From NCBI RefSeq assembly GCF_003610295.1, contig NZ_RAPV01000001.1, forward strand, positions 3,658,001 to 3,722,000: a stretch of 64,000 bases of DNA. The letters run 5' to 3'. How positions within the stretch are numbered: position 1 is the stretch's first letter; every line of letters starts with the position of its first letter. The notes beneath the pieces are model-generated. The model was not told where the DNA came from. It saw only the letters and a list, made by a program, of their open reading frames with translations, and did not search any database. The DNA comes from Paraburkholderia sp. BL23I1N1. Lineage in GTDB: Bacteria; Pseudomonadota; Gammaproteobacteria; Burkholderiales; Burkholderiaceae. The translations under genes were made by a program, and so were the position numbers. This document shows positions 43,016-52,623 of the stretch, piece after piece.

Positions 43016-43915
43016 TCAGGACGCCCTCAAGCGCCGCGCAAAGAGTCGCCGCGTAAGATCGAACGCCACCAGATTTCCCGCCACCACGAGCAGGAGCCCG
43101 AGCACCGCCAACGCGGACCAGCGGTAGCCCTCGAATACCGTCGACGCCGTCAGCGCCACAATCGGAAACAGCACGGTGCAGTAGGCAGCCCGCTCCGGCC
43201 CAATGCACCCGACCAGCATCAGATACGCAGTAAAGCCGATCACCGAGCCGAGCACGGCCAGATAGGCGAGCGCACCGAGATAACGCGCGTCAGGCTCGAT
43301 GGAGAATGAAAAGCCGGCCAGCGCGCTGCCCACCGTCAGGATCCCGGCGCCGATCAGCATTGCCCAGCTATTGGTGGCGAACGGGTGCAAGCCCATCGAT
43401 TGCATCCGGCTCGACAGGAGATTGCCGGCCGAAAAACACAAGGTGCCAAGGAAGGCGATAGCGAGTCCCAACCACACTGCGTGGTCACCCAGGTGTCCTG
43501 CCATCTGCTGGACGAACAGGCACACAATGCCGACGAGCCCCAGCGCCGCACCAGCAATCGCCGACGGTTGCAAAGGACGGCCCATAAAGAGCCGGCCGTT
43601 GATCGAATTCAGCAGCGGCGCGGTGGAAAACACCACGGCGACGAGGCCGCTCGGCACCACCTGCTCGGCGTAGTAGAAGCACAAAAAATTCAGACAGAAG
43701 AGCGCCAGGCCTTGCGCGGCCAGGAAGCGCCAGGCGGCGCGCGGCGGCCAGATCGGCCGGCGCATGATGCGCAGCAGCGCGAACAGCACGAGCGCCGCGA
43801 TCCAGAAACGCCACGCAATCGACACCGGCGGCGGTACCGCACCCAATTGCCATTTGATCGCGATCCACGTGGTGCCCCAGATCAGCACGGTGACGGCATA
43901 GAGCGAAAGATTCAT
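43016..43915 (-). CDS. EamA/DMT-superfamily transporter, 299 aa
   Basis: A ten-helix EamA (RhaT/DMT) exporter with the duplicated five-helix layout. Motifs such as YAVTVLIWGTTWIAIKWQLG at the start and LYALGSVIGF-like segments in the second repeat are seen. ATG 43915 (MNLSLYAVTVLIWGTTW) is a better start than the GTG at 43951. It is divergent from the AraC-family gene at 44058, which may control it. Substrate unknown. Confidence 0.88.
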   Translation of the reverse strand: MNLSLYAVTVLIWGTTWIAIKWQLGAVPPPVSIAWRFWIAALVLFALLRIMRRPIWPPRAAWRFLAAQGLALFCLNFLCFYYAEQVVPSGLVAVVFSTAPLLNSINGRLFMGRPLQPSAIAGAALGLVGIVCLFVQQMAGHLGDHAVWLGLAIAFLGTLCFSAGNLLSSRMQSMGLHPFATNSWAMLIGAGILTVGSALAGFSFSIEPDARYLGALAYLAVLGSVIGFTAYLMLVGCIGPERAAYCTVLFPIVALTASTVFEGYRWSALAVLGLLLVVAGNLVAFDLTRRLFARRLRAS

Positions 43916-44057
43916 GACGAGGCCTGCAGCAGCAGTAAGCGGAAACTCCACTATGCGGCAGCGCTGGCGGCCGCACTTGTCCAGGATTGCGCACTTTTTC
44001 GGAGTGACGCACCGCCGGCGATCGCACGCCCTATACTGACGCTTCCCCTGTCATCGC

Positions 44058-44996
44058 ATGCATCCCGCTCGTTCCGTGAACGCCAGACTGCCCGCCTCCG
44101 TGATCGAATCCACCGAAACGCCGTTCGGCCTTCAGTCGGTCTGTCACACGCTGCAGAGCGCCAACGCGAATCTCGAACGCTTCGCGTGGCTGGGCGACCG
44201 GCTCGCCATCGCCGTCTGGACCCGCGACACGGAGGAAGCCGAAACCATCTATGACCGGCCCGGGCATCACACGTTGTCGTGCTATCTGAATGGCGGCTAT
44301 CGCACCGAGCGTCAGAAGATGCCAGGGCGCTACGGTGCACCGTCGCGGCTTTGCGCGTTGCCCGGCGAGCATGAATCGCGCTGGTGGGTGCGCGGCCACA
44401 TGCATTTCATGCATCTTTACTTCCTGCCCGAACACTTCACGCAGCGCGCCGTGCAGGAACTCGATCGCGAGCCGCGCGAACTGACGCTTGCCGATCGCAC
44501 CTATTTCGAAGACGCCTGCATTGCGAGTCTGTGTCAATCGCTCGCCAATGAAGACTGGAAAGACCCCGATGGCCTGCTGCGGACCAATGAAACCTCGCAT
44601 CAGGTGTTGAGTCTGCTGCTGCGCGCACAAGGCGTGCGCCGCACGGATGCGTCACTCAAGGGCGGTCTGTCGGTCGCGACCCGGCGGCGCTTGCGCGACT
44701 ACATCGAGAGTCATCTCGCACAAACGCTCACACTCGGCGAGCTTGCCGGTGTAGCCGCGCTGTCGGAATTTCATCTGGCGCGCATGTTCCGCACCTCGTT
44801 CGGACTACCACCCGCAGCCTGGATCGCACAGCAACGGCTCGAACGCGCACGCACGCTGCTGCGTACCACCCGACTGCCGCTCGCTCAGGTCGCGGAACAA
44901 TGCGGCTATGCGAACGCCAGCCATTTCAGCCATCGTTTCCGCGAGAGCGTCGGCGTGGCGCCGGCGGCGTATCGGCAGGTGGTCGGCGCTGGGTAG
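44058..44996 (+). CDS. AraC-family transcriptional regulator, 312 aa
   Basis: The C-terminal domain (about residues 205-305) contains the two helix-turn-helices of the AraC family: TLTLGELAGVAALSEFHLAR and FRTSFGLPPAAWIAQQRLER, then LAQVAEQCGYANASHFSHRF. The N-terminal part is a ligand-binding or dimerisation domain with no clear family. The start ATG 44058 lacks a strong ribosome binding site but agrees with the family length. Divergent from the EamA exporter gene. Confidence 0.9.
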   Translation: MHPARSVNARLPASVIESTETPFGLQSVCHTLQSANANLERFAWLGDRLAIAVWTRDTEEAETIYDRPGHHTLSCYLNGGYRTERQKMPGRYGAPSRLCALPGEHESRWWVRGHMHFMHLYFLPEHFTQRAVQELDREPRELTLADRTYFEDACIASLCQSLANEDWKDPDGLLRTNETSHQVLSLLLRAQGVRRTDASLKGGLSVATRRRLRDYIESHLAQTLTLGELAGVAALSEFHLARMFRTSFGLPPAAWIAQQRLERARTLLRTTRLPLAQVAEQCGYANASHFSHRFRESVGVAPAAYRQVVGAG

Positions 44997-45046
44997 TGGC
45001 TGGGTGCCTCTGAACCGGGCTGAGCGCTAATCGAAGCTCACCACCC

Positions 45047-48000
45047 TCACTGCAAAGCCATCGCCAGCACGCGCGCCACGTGGATCGCGTCGACGCCCGC
45101 GCCATCATGAATCTGATGCCGGCAACTCGTGCCGTCCGCGACCATCACCGTATTGCCGTCGATCTTGCGCACTGCGGGCAGCAACGAGAGTTCCGCCATG
45201 GCCTGCGACGTAGCGTAATGCTCAGCTTCGTAGCCGAAGCTGCCCGCCATCCCACAGCACGACGATTCCACCGTCGACACCTTGAGATCAGGAATCCACT
45301 TCAGCACGGTTTGAACGGGCGTGAACGCGTCGAAGGCCTTTTGGTGGCAGTGGCCATGTACGAGCGCCTGCTCTTTTGCCAGCGGCTTCAACGCAAGCTG
45401 CAAGCGCCCGGCCTTTTCCTCACGCACCAGAAACTCTTCGAACAGAAACGCCTGCTTCGAAAGCCGTTGCGCTTCCTCGCCGAAACCGTAGTGTAGAAAT
45501 TCGTCACGCAACGACAGCAAACACGATGGTTCCAACCCGACGATCGGTACGCCGCGCTCCACAAACGGTTTGAACAGATCGAGCATGCGCCGCGCTTCCT
45601 GCTTCGCTTCATCGACCAAACCGGCCGCGAGGAAGGTGCGCCCGCAACACACCGGGCGCTCGCCCTGGCGCATATTGAAGTGCACCGTGTAACCAGCAGC
45701 CTCCAACACCTGTTGCGCGGCGCGCGCGTTTTCAGGTTCCATGGTGTTGTTGAATGTATCGACGAACAACAGCACTTCTTTTAGCGCGCCACCTTGGGCC
45801 GGTTTGCCCGGCACTGCGTTAGAGAGAAACGATTTCCTGAAACGCGGCAACGTGCGTTCAGGCGCAAAGCCCACCGTTCGCTTGAACCACGCCGACAGCA
45901 CCGGCACGTTATCAGCCAGCGCCATCAAACCCGGCACGCGGCTCGCCGTTGCCGCATAGCGCGGCATGTAAGCCACCAGCTTGTCGCGCAGACGCAGTCC
46001 ATGCCGTTTGACGCGCGCCGCCCGCGCCTCGATCTTGAACTTCGCCATGTCGACGCCCGTCGGGCAATCGCGCTTGCAGCCCTTGCACGAGACGCACAGG
46101 TCGAGCGTGTCCTTGACGTCGTCGCTGGCGAGTCCTGCTTCGCCGAGTTGCCCGGAGATTGCCAGACGCAACGTATTCGCGCGTCCTCGCGTCACATGTT
46201 GCTCATCCTTCGTCACACGATAACTCGGGCACATGGTTCCCGCGTCGAACTTGCGGCAATGGCCGTTGTTGTTGCACATCTCGACAGCCTTCGCGAGACC
46301 GCCCGACAGATCGTTGCCGCTGCCCGGCAGCGTCTCCTGCCCCGTCAGCGGATCGCGTTCGACGTTCCATGCGGACCAGTCGAGCGCGGTCTCGATCCGA
46401 TGCACCTGGTAGCCCGGCGCAAAGCGGAAATTGTGCGCGTCGTCCATCTTCGGCGGACGCACGATCTTGTCGGGATTGAAGCGGTTGTCCGGATCGAACA
46501 GCGCCTTGATCTCGGTGAACGCCTGGTTCAGACGCGGCCCGTATTGCCATGCGACCCACTCGCCGCGGCACAAGCCGTCGCCGTGCTCACCGGAATACGC
46601 ACCTTTGTATTCGCGCACCAACGCGGCCGCTTCCTCGGCGATCGCGCGAATCTTCACCGCGCCGTCGCGCCGCATATCGAGGATCGGCCGCACGTGCAAC
46701 GTGCCGACACTCGCGTGCGCATACCAGGTGCCTTCCGTGCCGTGACGATGGAACACCTCAGTCAAACGGCTCGTGTATTCCGCCAGATGTTCGAGCGGCA
46801 CCGCGCAATCTTCGATGAAGGAGACCGGCTTGCCGTCGCCCTTCATGCTCATCATGATGTTCAGCCCAGCTTTGCGGACTTCCCACAGCGCTTTCTGTTC
46901 GTTCGCGTCAGGCATCTCGACGACCGAATCGGGCAAGCCCAGATCGGCCATCAGCTCGCCGAGTTGCCTGAGCGACGCGAGTTGCGCCTCACGGTCCTCG
47001 CCGGCGAATTCCACCAGCAGGATCGCTTGCGGCTCGCCGACCAGCGCCTTTCCGATCACCGGACGAAAGGCGGGATTGCTCATCGCCAGATCGATCATGG
47101 TGCGATCGACCAGTTCCACGGCCACCGGCTTCAGCTTCACAATGTGCTGCGTGAGATCCATCGTCTGCCAGAAGGTTGGAAAATTCACCACGCCCAGCGT
47201 TTTATGGACGGGCAGCGGCATGAGCTTCAATGTCAATCGCCGGCTGAACGCAAGCGTGCCTTCCGAACCGACCAGCAGATGCGCGAGATTGGCGATACCG
47301 TCGTCGGTATAAGCGCGCGGATTCTGGCAATCGAACAGGTCGACGTTGTAGCCCGCGACACGACGCAGGACCTTCGGCACCCGCGCCACGATTTCATCGC
47401 GCTCGCGTTGGGCGATTTGCTTCACGCTTTCCACTATTTGCTGCAAGCGCGCGCCTTGCGGTGCCTCGCGCAATGACGCGAAACGTGCCTCGCTGCCATC
47501 GGCGAGAATCGCGTCGATCGCCTCGACGTTGTGCACCATATTGCCGTACTCGATCGAGCGCGAACCGCACGAGTTGTTACCCGCCATTCCGCCTATCGTG
47601 CATTGCGCCGCCGTCGAGACGTCGACCGGAAACCACAGGCCATGCGGTTTCAGCCATGCATTCAGATGGTCCAGCACGACGCCTGGCTCGACCGTCACCG
47701 TGCGCGCATCGGCATCGAACGCGACGATGTTGTTCAACCATTTGCTGGTGTCGATGATCAGCGCTTCGCCGACTGTCTGGCCGCATTGGCTCGTGCCCGC
47801 GCCGCGTGCAAGCAGCGGTACTTTCTCGCTACGCGCGATTTCTAATGCGATGCGCAGATCGTCCTGATCGCGCGGCACCACCACGCCGATCGGCGTGATC
47901 TGATAGATGGACGCATCGGTCGCATAACGGCCGCGGCTCGCCGCGTCGAACAACACGTCGCCGCGCAAAGATTTGCGCAGATGCTGTGCGAGCGGGGTCG

Positions 48001-48067
48001 TCAGACGCGCGGCGGACGGTACCAGATGAACCGGCTTGACGAGTAAAGCGGAAGTGGGATTCGTCAT
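45047..48067 (-). CDS. ydiJ: FAD-binding and Fe-S oxidoreductase, YdiJ (D-2-hydroxyglutarate dehydrogenase) type, 1006 aa
   Basis: A large membrane-peripheral dehydrogenase of the D-2-hydroxyacid type. The N-terminal half is a FAD_binding_4/FAD-oxidase C module (LLARGAGTSQCGQTVGEALI, GGMAGNNSCGSRSIEYGNMV). The C-terminal part carries Fe-S ligands: CVSCKGCKRDCPTGVDM and CNNNGHCRKFDAG, then two CCG-type motifs (VCCGRTFLAAG, SSCCGMAGSFGYE). Known relatives oxidise D-2-hydroxyglutarate or D-lactate and pass electrons on. The gene is the last in the aminotransferase - MFS - hydratase - dehydrogenase operon, 24 bp after the hydratase gene. The gene symbol is by resemblance. Confidence 0.9.
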   Translation of the reverse strand: MTNPTSALLVKPVHLVPSAARLTTPLAQHLRKSLRGDVLFDAASRGRYATDASIYQITPIGVVVPRDQDDLRIALEIARSEKVPLLARGAGTSQCGQTVGEALIIDTSKWLNNIVAFDADARTVTVEPGVVLDHLNAWLKPHGLWFPVDVSTAAQCTIGGMAGNNSCGSRSIEYGNMVHNVEAIDAILADGSEARFASLREAPQGARLQQIVESVKQIAQRERDEIVARVPKVLRRVAGYNVDLFDCQNPRAYTDDGIANLAHLLVGSEGTLAFSRRLTLKLMPLPVHKTLGVVNFPTFWQTMDLTQHIVKLKPVAVELVDRTMIDLAMSNPAFRPVIGKALVGEPQAILLVEFAGEDREAQLASLRQLGELMADLGLPDSVVEMPDANEQKALWEVRKAGLNIMMSMKGDGKPVSFIEDCAVPLEHLAEYTSRLTEVFHRHGTEGTWYAHASVGTLHVRPILDMRRDGAVKIRAIAEEAAALVREYKGAYSGEHGDGLCRGEWVAWQYGPRLNQAFTEIKALFDPDNRFNPDKIVRPPKMDDAHNFRFAPGYQVHRIETALDWSAWNVERDPLTGQETLPGSGNDLSGGLAKAVEMCNNNGHCRKFDAGTMCPSYRVTKDEQHVTRGRANTLRLAISGQLGEAGLASDDVKDTLDLCVSCKGCKRDCPTGVDMAKFKIEARAARVKRHGLRLRDKLVAYMPRYAATASRVPGLMALADNVPVLSAWFKRTVGFAPERTLPRFRKSFLSNAVPGKPAQGGALKEVLLFVDTFNNTMEPENARAAQQVLEAAGYTVHFNMRQGERPVCCGRTFLAAGLVDEAKQEARRMLDLFKPFVERGVPIVGLEPSCLLSLRDEFLHYGFGEEAQRLSKQAFLFEEFLVREEKAGRLQLALKPLAKEQALVHGHCHQKAFDAFTPVQTVLKWIPDLKVSTVESSCCGMAGSFGYEAEHYATSQAMAELSLLPAVRKIDGNTVMVADGTSCRHQIHDGAGVDAIHVARVLAMALQ

Positions 48068-48091
48068 ATCGTCGGCCTATAGGAAAGCGGG

Positions 48092-48841
48092 CTAGTACAG
48101 CGTCAGTCTAATCGGCGCGAGCCCTTCAATACGCCCGCTCGCCGTGCCCGCGCTCTGCGGAAAAAACATTCCGGTGTACGAACCGGTGGTGACGACCATC
48201 TCCGGCGTGACCGCGATGCCGCGTGACGTGGCGTGATTGACGAGCCACGTGAGCAGGCGCTGCGGATCGCCGGCCGGATTGGCGGGCGTCGTTTCGACCA
48301 CGTCACGCCCTTCAAAACTGAAGCGGGCCGACGGCGCCACAAACGGAAAGTCCTCGCGATATGGCATGAATTCGCCGACGATCAGCGCGCCGTGATTCTG
48401 CAAATCCGCGAGTTGAGCGAGCTTGTCGACGTTGGGCCAGCCGGCATAGCGGCTCGCCACGATCTCGATGGTCGCGCCGATCGAGCCGATGCCTGCACGC
48501 ACGTCGGTTTCGCTATAGGGCGTGGTGGAAGGCTCGAAGCGGCGGCCGAAGCGGAATGCGATCTCCAGTTCGAGCCCTAGCGGCGCGAAGACTGCACGTG
48601 GCAACCGTGCGCCATCGGCGTGCAGATCGTTTGCAGGCAGCGGTGCGCCCTGGATTGGACCGCTGTCGGACTTCGCGCCGATCTTCCAGCCGCCGATCGG
48701 CGCGCCCAGTACGCGCAGGATGTCATGCTGGATCGCGTAGGCGGTGGCCGCGTCTGCGGGTGTTTGCTCCGGCGGCAACGCATCGAGCGTCAGGTGATGG
48801 CGGCGCGCGTCGGCGAGACGTTGACTCAATGATGTTGTCAT
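48092..48841 (-). CDS. 2-keto-4-pentenoate hydratase/fumarylacetoacetase-type protein, 249 aa
   Basis: A member of the MhpD/hydratase-decarboxylase superfamily, which hydrates 2-hydroxypenta-2,4-dienoate or decarboxylates 4-oxalocrotonate in meta-cleavage pathways. Visible segments: GAPIGGWKIGAKSDSGPIQG, LELEIAFRFGR with the metal-binding Glu residues, and VTTGSYTGMFFPQ near the C-terminus. ATG 48841 (MTTSLSQRLADARRHHL) is chosen over the 48886 start. In an operon with an aminotransferase, MFS and YdiJ-type dehydrogenase, but no ring-cleavage genes are present, so the substrate is uncertain. Confidence 0.85.
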   Translation of the reverse strand: MTTSLSQRLADARRHHLTLDALPPEQTPADAATAYAIQHDILRVLGAPIGGWKIGAKSDSGPIQGAPLPANDLHADGARLPRAVFAPLGLELEIAFRFGRRFEPSTTPYSETDVRAGIGSIGATIEIVASRYAGWPNVDKLAQLADLQNHGALIVGEFMPYREDFPFVAPSARFSFEGRDVVETTPANPAGDPQRLLTWLVNHATSRGIAVTPEMVVTTGSYTGMFFPQSAGTASGRIEGLAPIRLTLY

Positions 48842-48878
48842 TGCTTTAAAGGCGAAGAGAGGGAACGGTGCAGTCTGC

Positions 48879-50165
48879 TTATGCACCCACGCCCGTGGTG
48901 GCGTGCGCTTTGTCGGCCGCGCCGAGTTCGAACTTGCTTTCCGGCTGCATGCGGAACGCGAGCACCACGCCGATCGCCATCAACAGCATGCTGCCGAGGA
49001 ATGGCAACTCCCAGCTGCCGAAGTAGTCGATCAGAAACCCGCCGACCACCGGCGAGATGATCGCCGCCAAGGCCGAGCCGGTGTTCATCATGCCGCTCGC
49101 CGTGCCTGAGTATTCCGGCGCGATGTCCATCGGAATCGCCCACATCGGGCCGATCGTCATTTCGGCGAAGAAGAAGCCTGACGCGAGACATGCCATCGAC
49201 AGGTACAGGCTGTGCGTGAACATCAGCGGAATGAGCGAGAGCAGACAGAACAGCATGCAGACCGACACCATCCAGCTTCGGGCACGCTTCAGGCTGCGCG
49301 TGCGCGTGAAGATCCAGTCGGTCACGATGCCGCCGAGCGTGTCGCCGATCACACCAGCAAAGAACACAACTGAGGCGAAGATCGCGGACTTTTGAAGTTG
49401 CAGGTGATAGCTGTGCAGGAAGTACTGCGGAATCCAGCTGAGGAACAGCCACAAGGTCCAGCCGTAGCAGAAGTACACGATCGTGACCGGCCACATGCGG
49501 CGAAACAATTTTCCCCACGGCACGCCGGCCGCTTTCTGCTTCGGCGTGGGCAAGATTTCGAGTTCCTCGGTCGTGATACGCGGATGATCTTTCGGATGTT
49601 CGGTGAACGTGAACGCCCACACCGCCACCCACACCAAGCTGAACACGCCGCAGATATAGAACGATTCGCGCCAGCCCCAGGTCGCCATCACCAGCACGAT
49701 CAGGCCGGGTGCAACCGCATTGCCGATACGCGATGCCGCGTGGGTAATGCCCTGCGCAAAGCCGCGTTTTTCTTTCGCCACCCAGCGCGCCATCGCGGAG
49801 GTCGCGGCAGGAAACGTGGCGCCTTCGCCGAAACCGAGCAATACACGCGCGGCCAGCAATGAAACCAGGCCGCCGGCGAAACCGGTCAGCAACGTCGCGA
49901 CGCCCCAGATGGCGCCGCAGAAAATCAGCGTGCGTTTTGCACCGAAGCGGTCACTGACCCAGCCACCGATGATCTGAAAAATCAGATACGGATAAGCGAA
50001 GGCGGAGAACACGAGGCCCACTTCCGTATGGGAAAGGCCGAACTCCTTGCCGAATCCTGCCGCCGCGGTGCTGACGTTGACGCGGTCCAGGTAAGTGATG
50101 AAGTACATGATGCATAGCATCACTAGAACGATACTGGTCGCACTGCTCACACGAAACCGCTTCAT
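48879..50165 (-). CDS. MFS transporter, anion:cation symporter type, 428 aa
   Basis: An ACS-family MFS permease (glucarate/4-hydroxyphenylacetate type). Typical motifs are present: YLDRVNVSTAAAGFGKEFGL in helix 1, FQIIGGWVSDRFGAKRTLI after helix 2 and GFGEGATFPAATSAMARWV in helix 4. ATG 50165 follows TGGAGAGAGACG. It lies between the aminotransferase and hydratase genes on the minus strand and probably takes up the substrate of the operon. The 241-bp gap upstream contains microsatellite-like TTGCTTG repeats near 50330-50365. Confidence 0.9.
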   Translation of the reverse strand: MKRFRVSSATSIVLVMLCIMYFITYLDRVNVSTAAAGFGKEFGLSHTEVGLVFSAFAYPYLIFQIIGGWVSDRFGAKRTLIFCGAIWGVATLLTGFAGGLVSLLAARVLLGFGEGATFPAATSAMARWVAKEKRGFAQGITHAASRIGNAVAPGLIVLVMATWGWRESFYICGVFSLVWVAVWAFTFTEHPKDHPRITTEELEILPTPKQKAAGVPWGKLFRRMWPVTIVYFCYGWTLWLFLSWIPQYFLHSYHLQLQKSAIFASVVFFAGVIGDTLGGIVTDWIFTRTRSLKRARSWMVSVCMLFCLLSLIPLMFTHSLYLSMACLASGFFFAEMTIGPMWAIPMDIAPEYSGTASGMMNTGSALAAIISPVVGGFLIDYFGSWELPFLGSMLLMAIGVVLAFRMQPESKFELGAADKAHATTGVGA

Positions 50166-50406
50166 CGTCTCTCTCCATTGCAGTCTATCGACGGCGCGCC
50201 TGAAATGGCGCGCTGCGTCGCTGCCCGCCGGCGACATACGCCGCGGGAACATCGCACGTTGTTCGTGGGCCGCGTTCTATGCGCGGCTTCGTGAGGGAAG
50301 TGCTCACCGCCTTCCCTTGCTGCGAGATGCGTGTTGCTTGTTGCTTGCCGCTTGTTGCTTGTTGTGCTGGCGCACCGATGCATCGAGCACCAATGCTCCC
50401 AGGCGC

Positions 50407-51627
50407 TTAAGCCGCGGCTTTCAGCCCAGAGGCTTGCGTCGGCTGGCTCAACCACTCCATAGCGGCAGGCAGACCGCTCTCCTTGAGCGGCACGCCCGCG
50501 AGCCGCAGGCCCATTTCGCAACCGGCCAGCGTTGCCAGCAGCATAAGGTCGTTGCAGTCGCCCAGATGCCCGATGCGGAACATGCGGCCTTTCATCTTGC
50601 CGAGGCCGGTACCGAGCGACATGTCGAAGCGTTCATAGATGACTTTGCGCACGGCGTCGGCATCGATGCCCTCGGGCATCATCACGCCGGTCAGCACCGG
50701 GCTATACACAGTGGGGTCCGCACACTGGATCTCCAGGCCCCAGGCGCGAACCGCGCGTCGGGTGGCTTCGGCGAGACGCTCGTGACGGGCGAACACGTTG
50801 TCGAGCCCTTCACCGAGAATCATCTCCAGCGCCTCGTTGAGCCCGTACAGCAGGTTCGTGTTCGGCGTGTACGGCCAGTAGCCGGTCTTGTTCATCTCGA
50901 CGATGTCGGTCCAGTCCCAGAAGCTGCGCGGCAGCTTGGCCTGCTTGCTGGCGGCCAACGCCTTCGGCGAGATCGCGTTGAAGCTGATGCCCGGCGGCAG
51001 CATCAAACCCTTTTGCGAGCCCGACACGGTGACGTCGACACCCCATTCGTCGTGGCGATAGTCGGCACAGGCGAGGCCCGAGATCGTGTCGACCAAGAGC
51101 AGCGCCGGGTGACCGGCGGCGTCGATCGCGTGGCGCACGGCGGCGATATCCGACGTGACGCCCGTCGAGGTTTCGTTATGGACGACGCACACCGCTTTGA
51201 TCGCGTGCTGCGTGTCGGCGCGCAGCCGCTCTTCGATCATGTGCGGCTGAACCCCACGCCGCCAGCCTTCGATGCCAGGCAAGCCGAGGAACTCCGGCTT
51301 CAGTCCGACGCTTTCCGCCATCTTTTTCCACAGCGTGGCGAAGTGACCGGTTTCGAACATCAGCACGTGGTCGCCAGGGCTCAGCGTGTTCGACAGCGCC
51401 GCTTCCCATGCGCCGGTGCCGGACGCCGGATAGATCACTACCGGCTGCTGCGTCTTGAAGATTTTCTTGATGCCGTCGAGCACTTTCAGACCGAGTTCGC
51501 CGAACTCGGGGCCGCGGTGATCGATGGTCGGGTAGCTCATCGCGCGGAGAATGCGATCGGGCACCGGGCTCGGACCCGGAATCTGCAGAAAGTGACGGCC
51601 AGCGGGGTGAAAGTCTAGCTTGAGCAT
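50407..51627 (-). CDS. Class V aminotransferase (serine/aspartate-glyoxylate type), 406 aa
   Basis: A PLP-dependent class V aminotransferase of the serine-glyoxylate, alanine-glyoxylate and ureidoglycine-glyoxylate group. The Schiff-base Lys is in VTVSGSQKGLMLPPGISF. Also seen: LQIPGPSPVPDRILRAM at the N-terminus, YPASGTGAWEAALSNTLSPG and LLVDTISGLACADYRHDEWG. ATG 51627 follows GGAGGAGCCCA. It is the first gene of the operon; a palindrome TTTTGCATGCAAAA lies 18 bp upstream of the start codon. The exact amino donor cannot be read from the sequence. Confidence 0.9.
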   Translation of the reverse strand: MLKLDFHPAGRHFLQIPGPSPVPDRILRAMSYPTIDHRGPEFGELGLKVLDGIKKIFKTQQPVVIYPASGTGAWEAALSNTLSPGDHVLMFETGHFATLWKKMAESVGLKPEFLGLPGIEGWRRGVQPHMIEERLRADTQHAIKAVCVVHNETSTGVTSDIAAVRHAIDAAGHPALLLVDTISGLACADYRHDEWGVDVTVSGSQKGLMLPPGISFNAISPKALAASKQAKLPRSFWDWTDIVEMNKTGYWPYTPNTNLLYGLNEALEMILGEGLDNVFARHERLAEATRRAVRAWGLEIQCADPTVYSPVLTGVMMPEGIDADAVRKVIYERFDMSLGTGLGKMKGRMFRIGHLGDCNDLMLLATLAGCEMGLRLAGVPLKESGLPAAMEWLSQPTQASGLKAAA

Positions 51628-51645
51628 TGGGCTCCTCCGATTGAA

Positions 51646-51659
51646 TTTTGCATGCAAAA
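51646..51659. promoter_or_regulatory. Operator palindrome upstream of the aminotransferase operon
   Basis: TTTTGCATGCAAAA is a perfect 14-bp palindrome 18 bp upstream of the aminotransferase ATG. An almost identical site lies at the start of the divergent GntR gene. The matched pair is the best candidate for the GntR operator. Confidence 0.7.
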
Positions 51660-51783
51660 AACTATATCAGACGATCTGTGACGATTCCAAGCCAAAATTT
51701 GCGTGTGGACACCGGTGTTTACCCGCGCTATTAACTAATCTTTATGCTTCCGATAAAATCTCAGCAGACATGATGTTGAGGGC

Positions 51784-51797
51784 TTTTGTATGCAAAA
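51784..51797. promoter_or_regulatory. Operator palindrome over the GntR start codon
   Basis: TTTTGTATGCAAAA differs at one position from the site at 51646-51659 and contains the GntR start codon (ATG 51790-51792). Binding here would block the regulator's own expression. Confidence 0.65.
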
Positions 51798-52515
51798 TTC
51801 GGATTTCGATGCAGGTGTGACCGCTTCCCCGCTGATGCCGAAGGTCGAGCGCCAGCGCTTGCACGACACGGTGGTGGAGCACATTCGCCGTTTTATCGTC
51901 GAGGGGGTGCTCGAGCCGGGCAAGAAACTGAACGAGCGCGAGTTATGCGAGACGCTTGGGATTTCGCGCACGCCGTTGCGGGAGGCGCTGAAGGTGTTGG
52001 CCGCGGAAGGGCTGATCGAGATTTCGCCGAACCGGGGCGCGTCGGTGTCGAAGATGTCGGAAGCCGAGTTGCGCGAGACCTTTGAATTGATGAGTGGTCT
52101 TGAGGCTTTTTCCGGCGAACTGGCGGCGGAGCGGATGACGGCTGCGGAGCTTGCTGAGATCAAGGCGTTGCACTACGCGATGCTGGCTTGCCGGACGCAG
52201 AACGATCTGGCGGGGTATTACAGCCGCAACCAGGCGATTCACGACAAGATCAATGAGGCGGCGAGGAATTCAGCACTGCGGCAGACTTATGTTGCTGTGA
52301 ATCGGCGCTTGCAGGCGTTGAGGTTTCGGTCGAATTTTCAGATCCCTAAGTGGGATAGTGCGATTCATGATCACGATGAAATGTTGAAGGCGCTCGAGGC
52401 GCGGGATGGGAAGAAGCTGAGCGCGATTCTTCGGCAGCATTTGCTGGATAAGCGGGATGCGGTTTTGCAGGTGCAGTCACGGGAAGATGTCGCGGGGTCG
52501 CCGCTTAAGGCTTGA
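51790..52515 (+). CDS. GntR-family (FadR/FCD) transcriptional regulator, 241 aa
   Basis: An N-terminal winged helix-turn-helix (FIVEGVLEPGKKLNERELCE, then TLGISRTPLREALKVLAAEG) is followed by an FCD effector domain with metal-binding His residues (HYAMLACRTQNDL, IHDKINEAARNSAL, HDHDEMLKALEARDG). ATG 51790 lies inside the palindrome TTTTGTATGCAAAA, so the protein may autoregulate. Divergent from the aminotransferase operon, which carries the same site. The FCD domain usually binds small carboxylates, fitting a sugar-acid or hydroxy-acid operon. Confidence 0.92.
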   Translation: MQNSDFDAGVTASPLMPKVERQRLHDTVVEHIRRFIVEGVLEPGKKLNERELCETLGISRTPLREALKVLAAEGLIEISPNRGASVSKMSEAELRETFELMSGLEAFSGELAAERMTAAELAEIKALHYAMLACRTQNDLAGYYSRNQAIHDKINEAARNSALRQTYVAVNRRLQALRFRSNFQIPKWDSAIHDHDEMLKALEARDGKKLSAILRQHLLDKRDAVLQVQSREDVAGSPLKA

Positions 52516-52623
52516 TGTTGTTTTTTTTGGTTGCGCGGCGCTTTGGTTGGCTGTGGTTTTATGGTGTTGGCCTTTCCTTGTCTTGTTAGAGGGTGTTAGG
52601 CACTTTTTGTCGGACCTGGTATC

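Noticed and set aside
45794..47476. Plus-strand frame of about 560 aa opposite the YdiJ-type gene
   Set aside because: Arg/His-rich shadow frame antisense to conserved FAD and Fe-S motifs.
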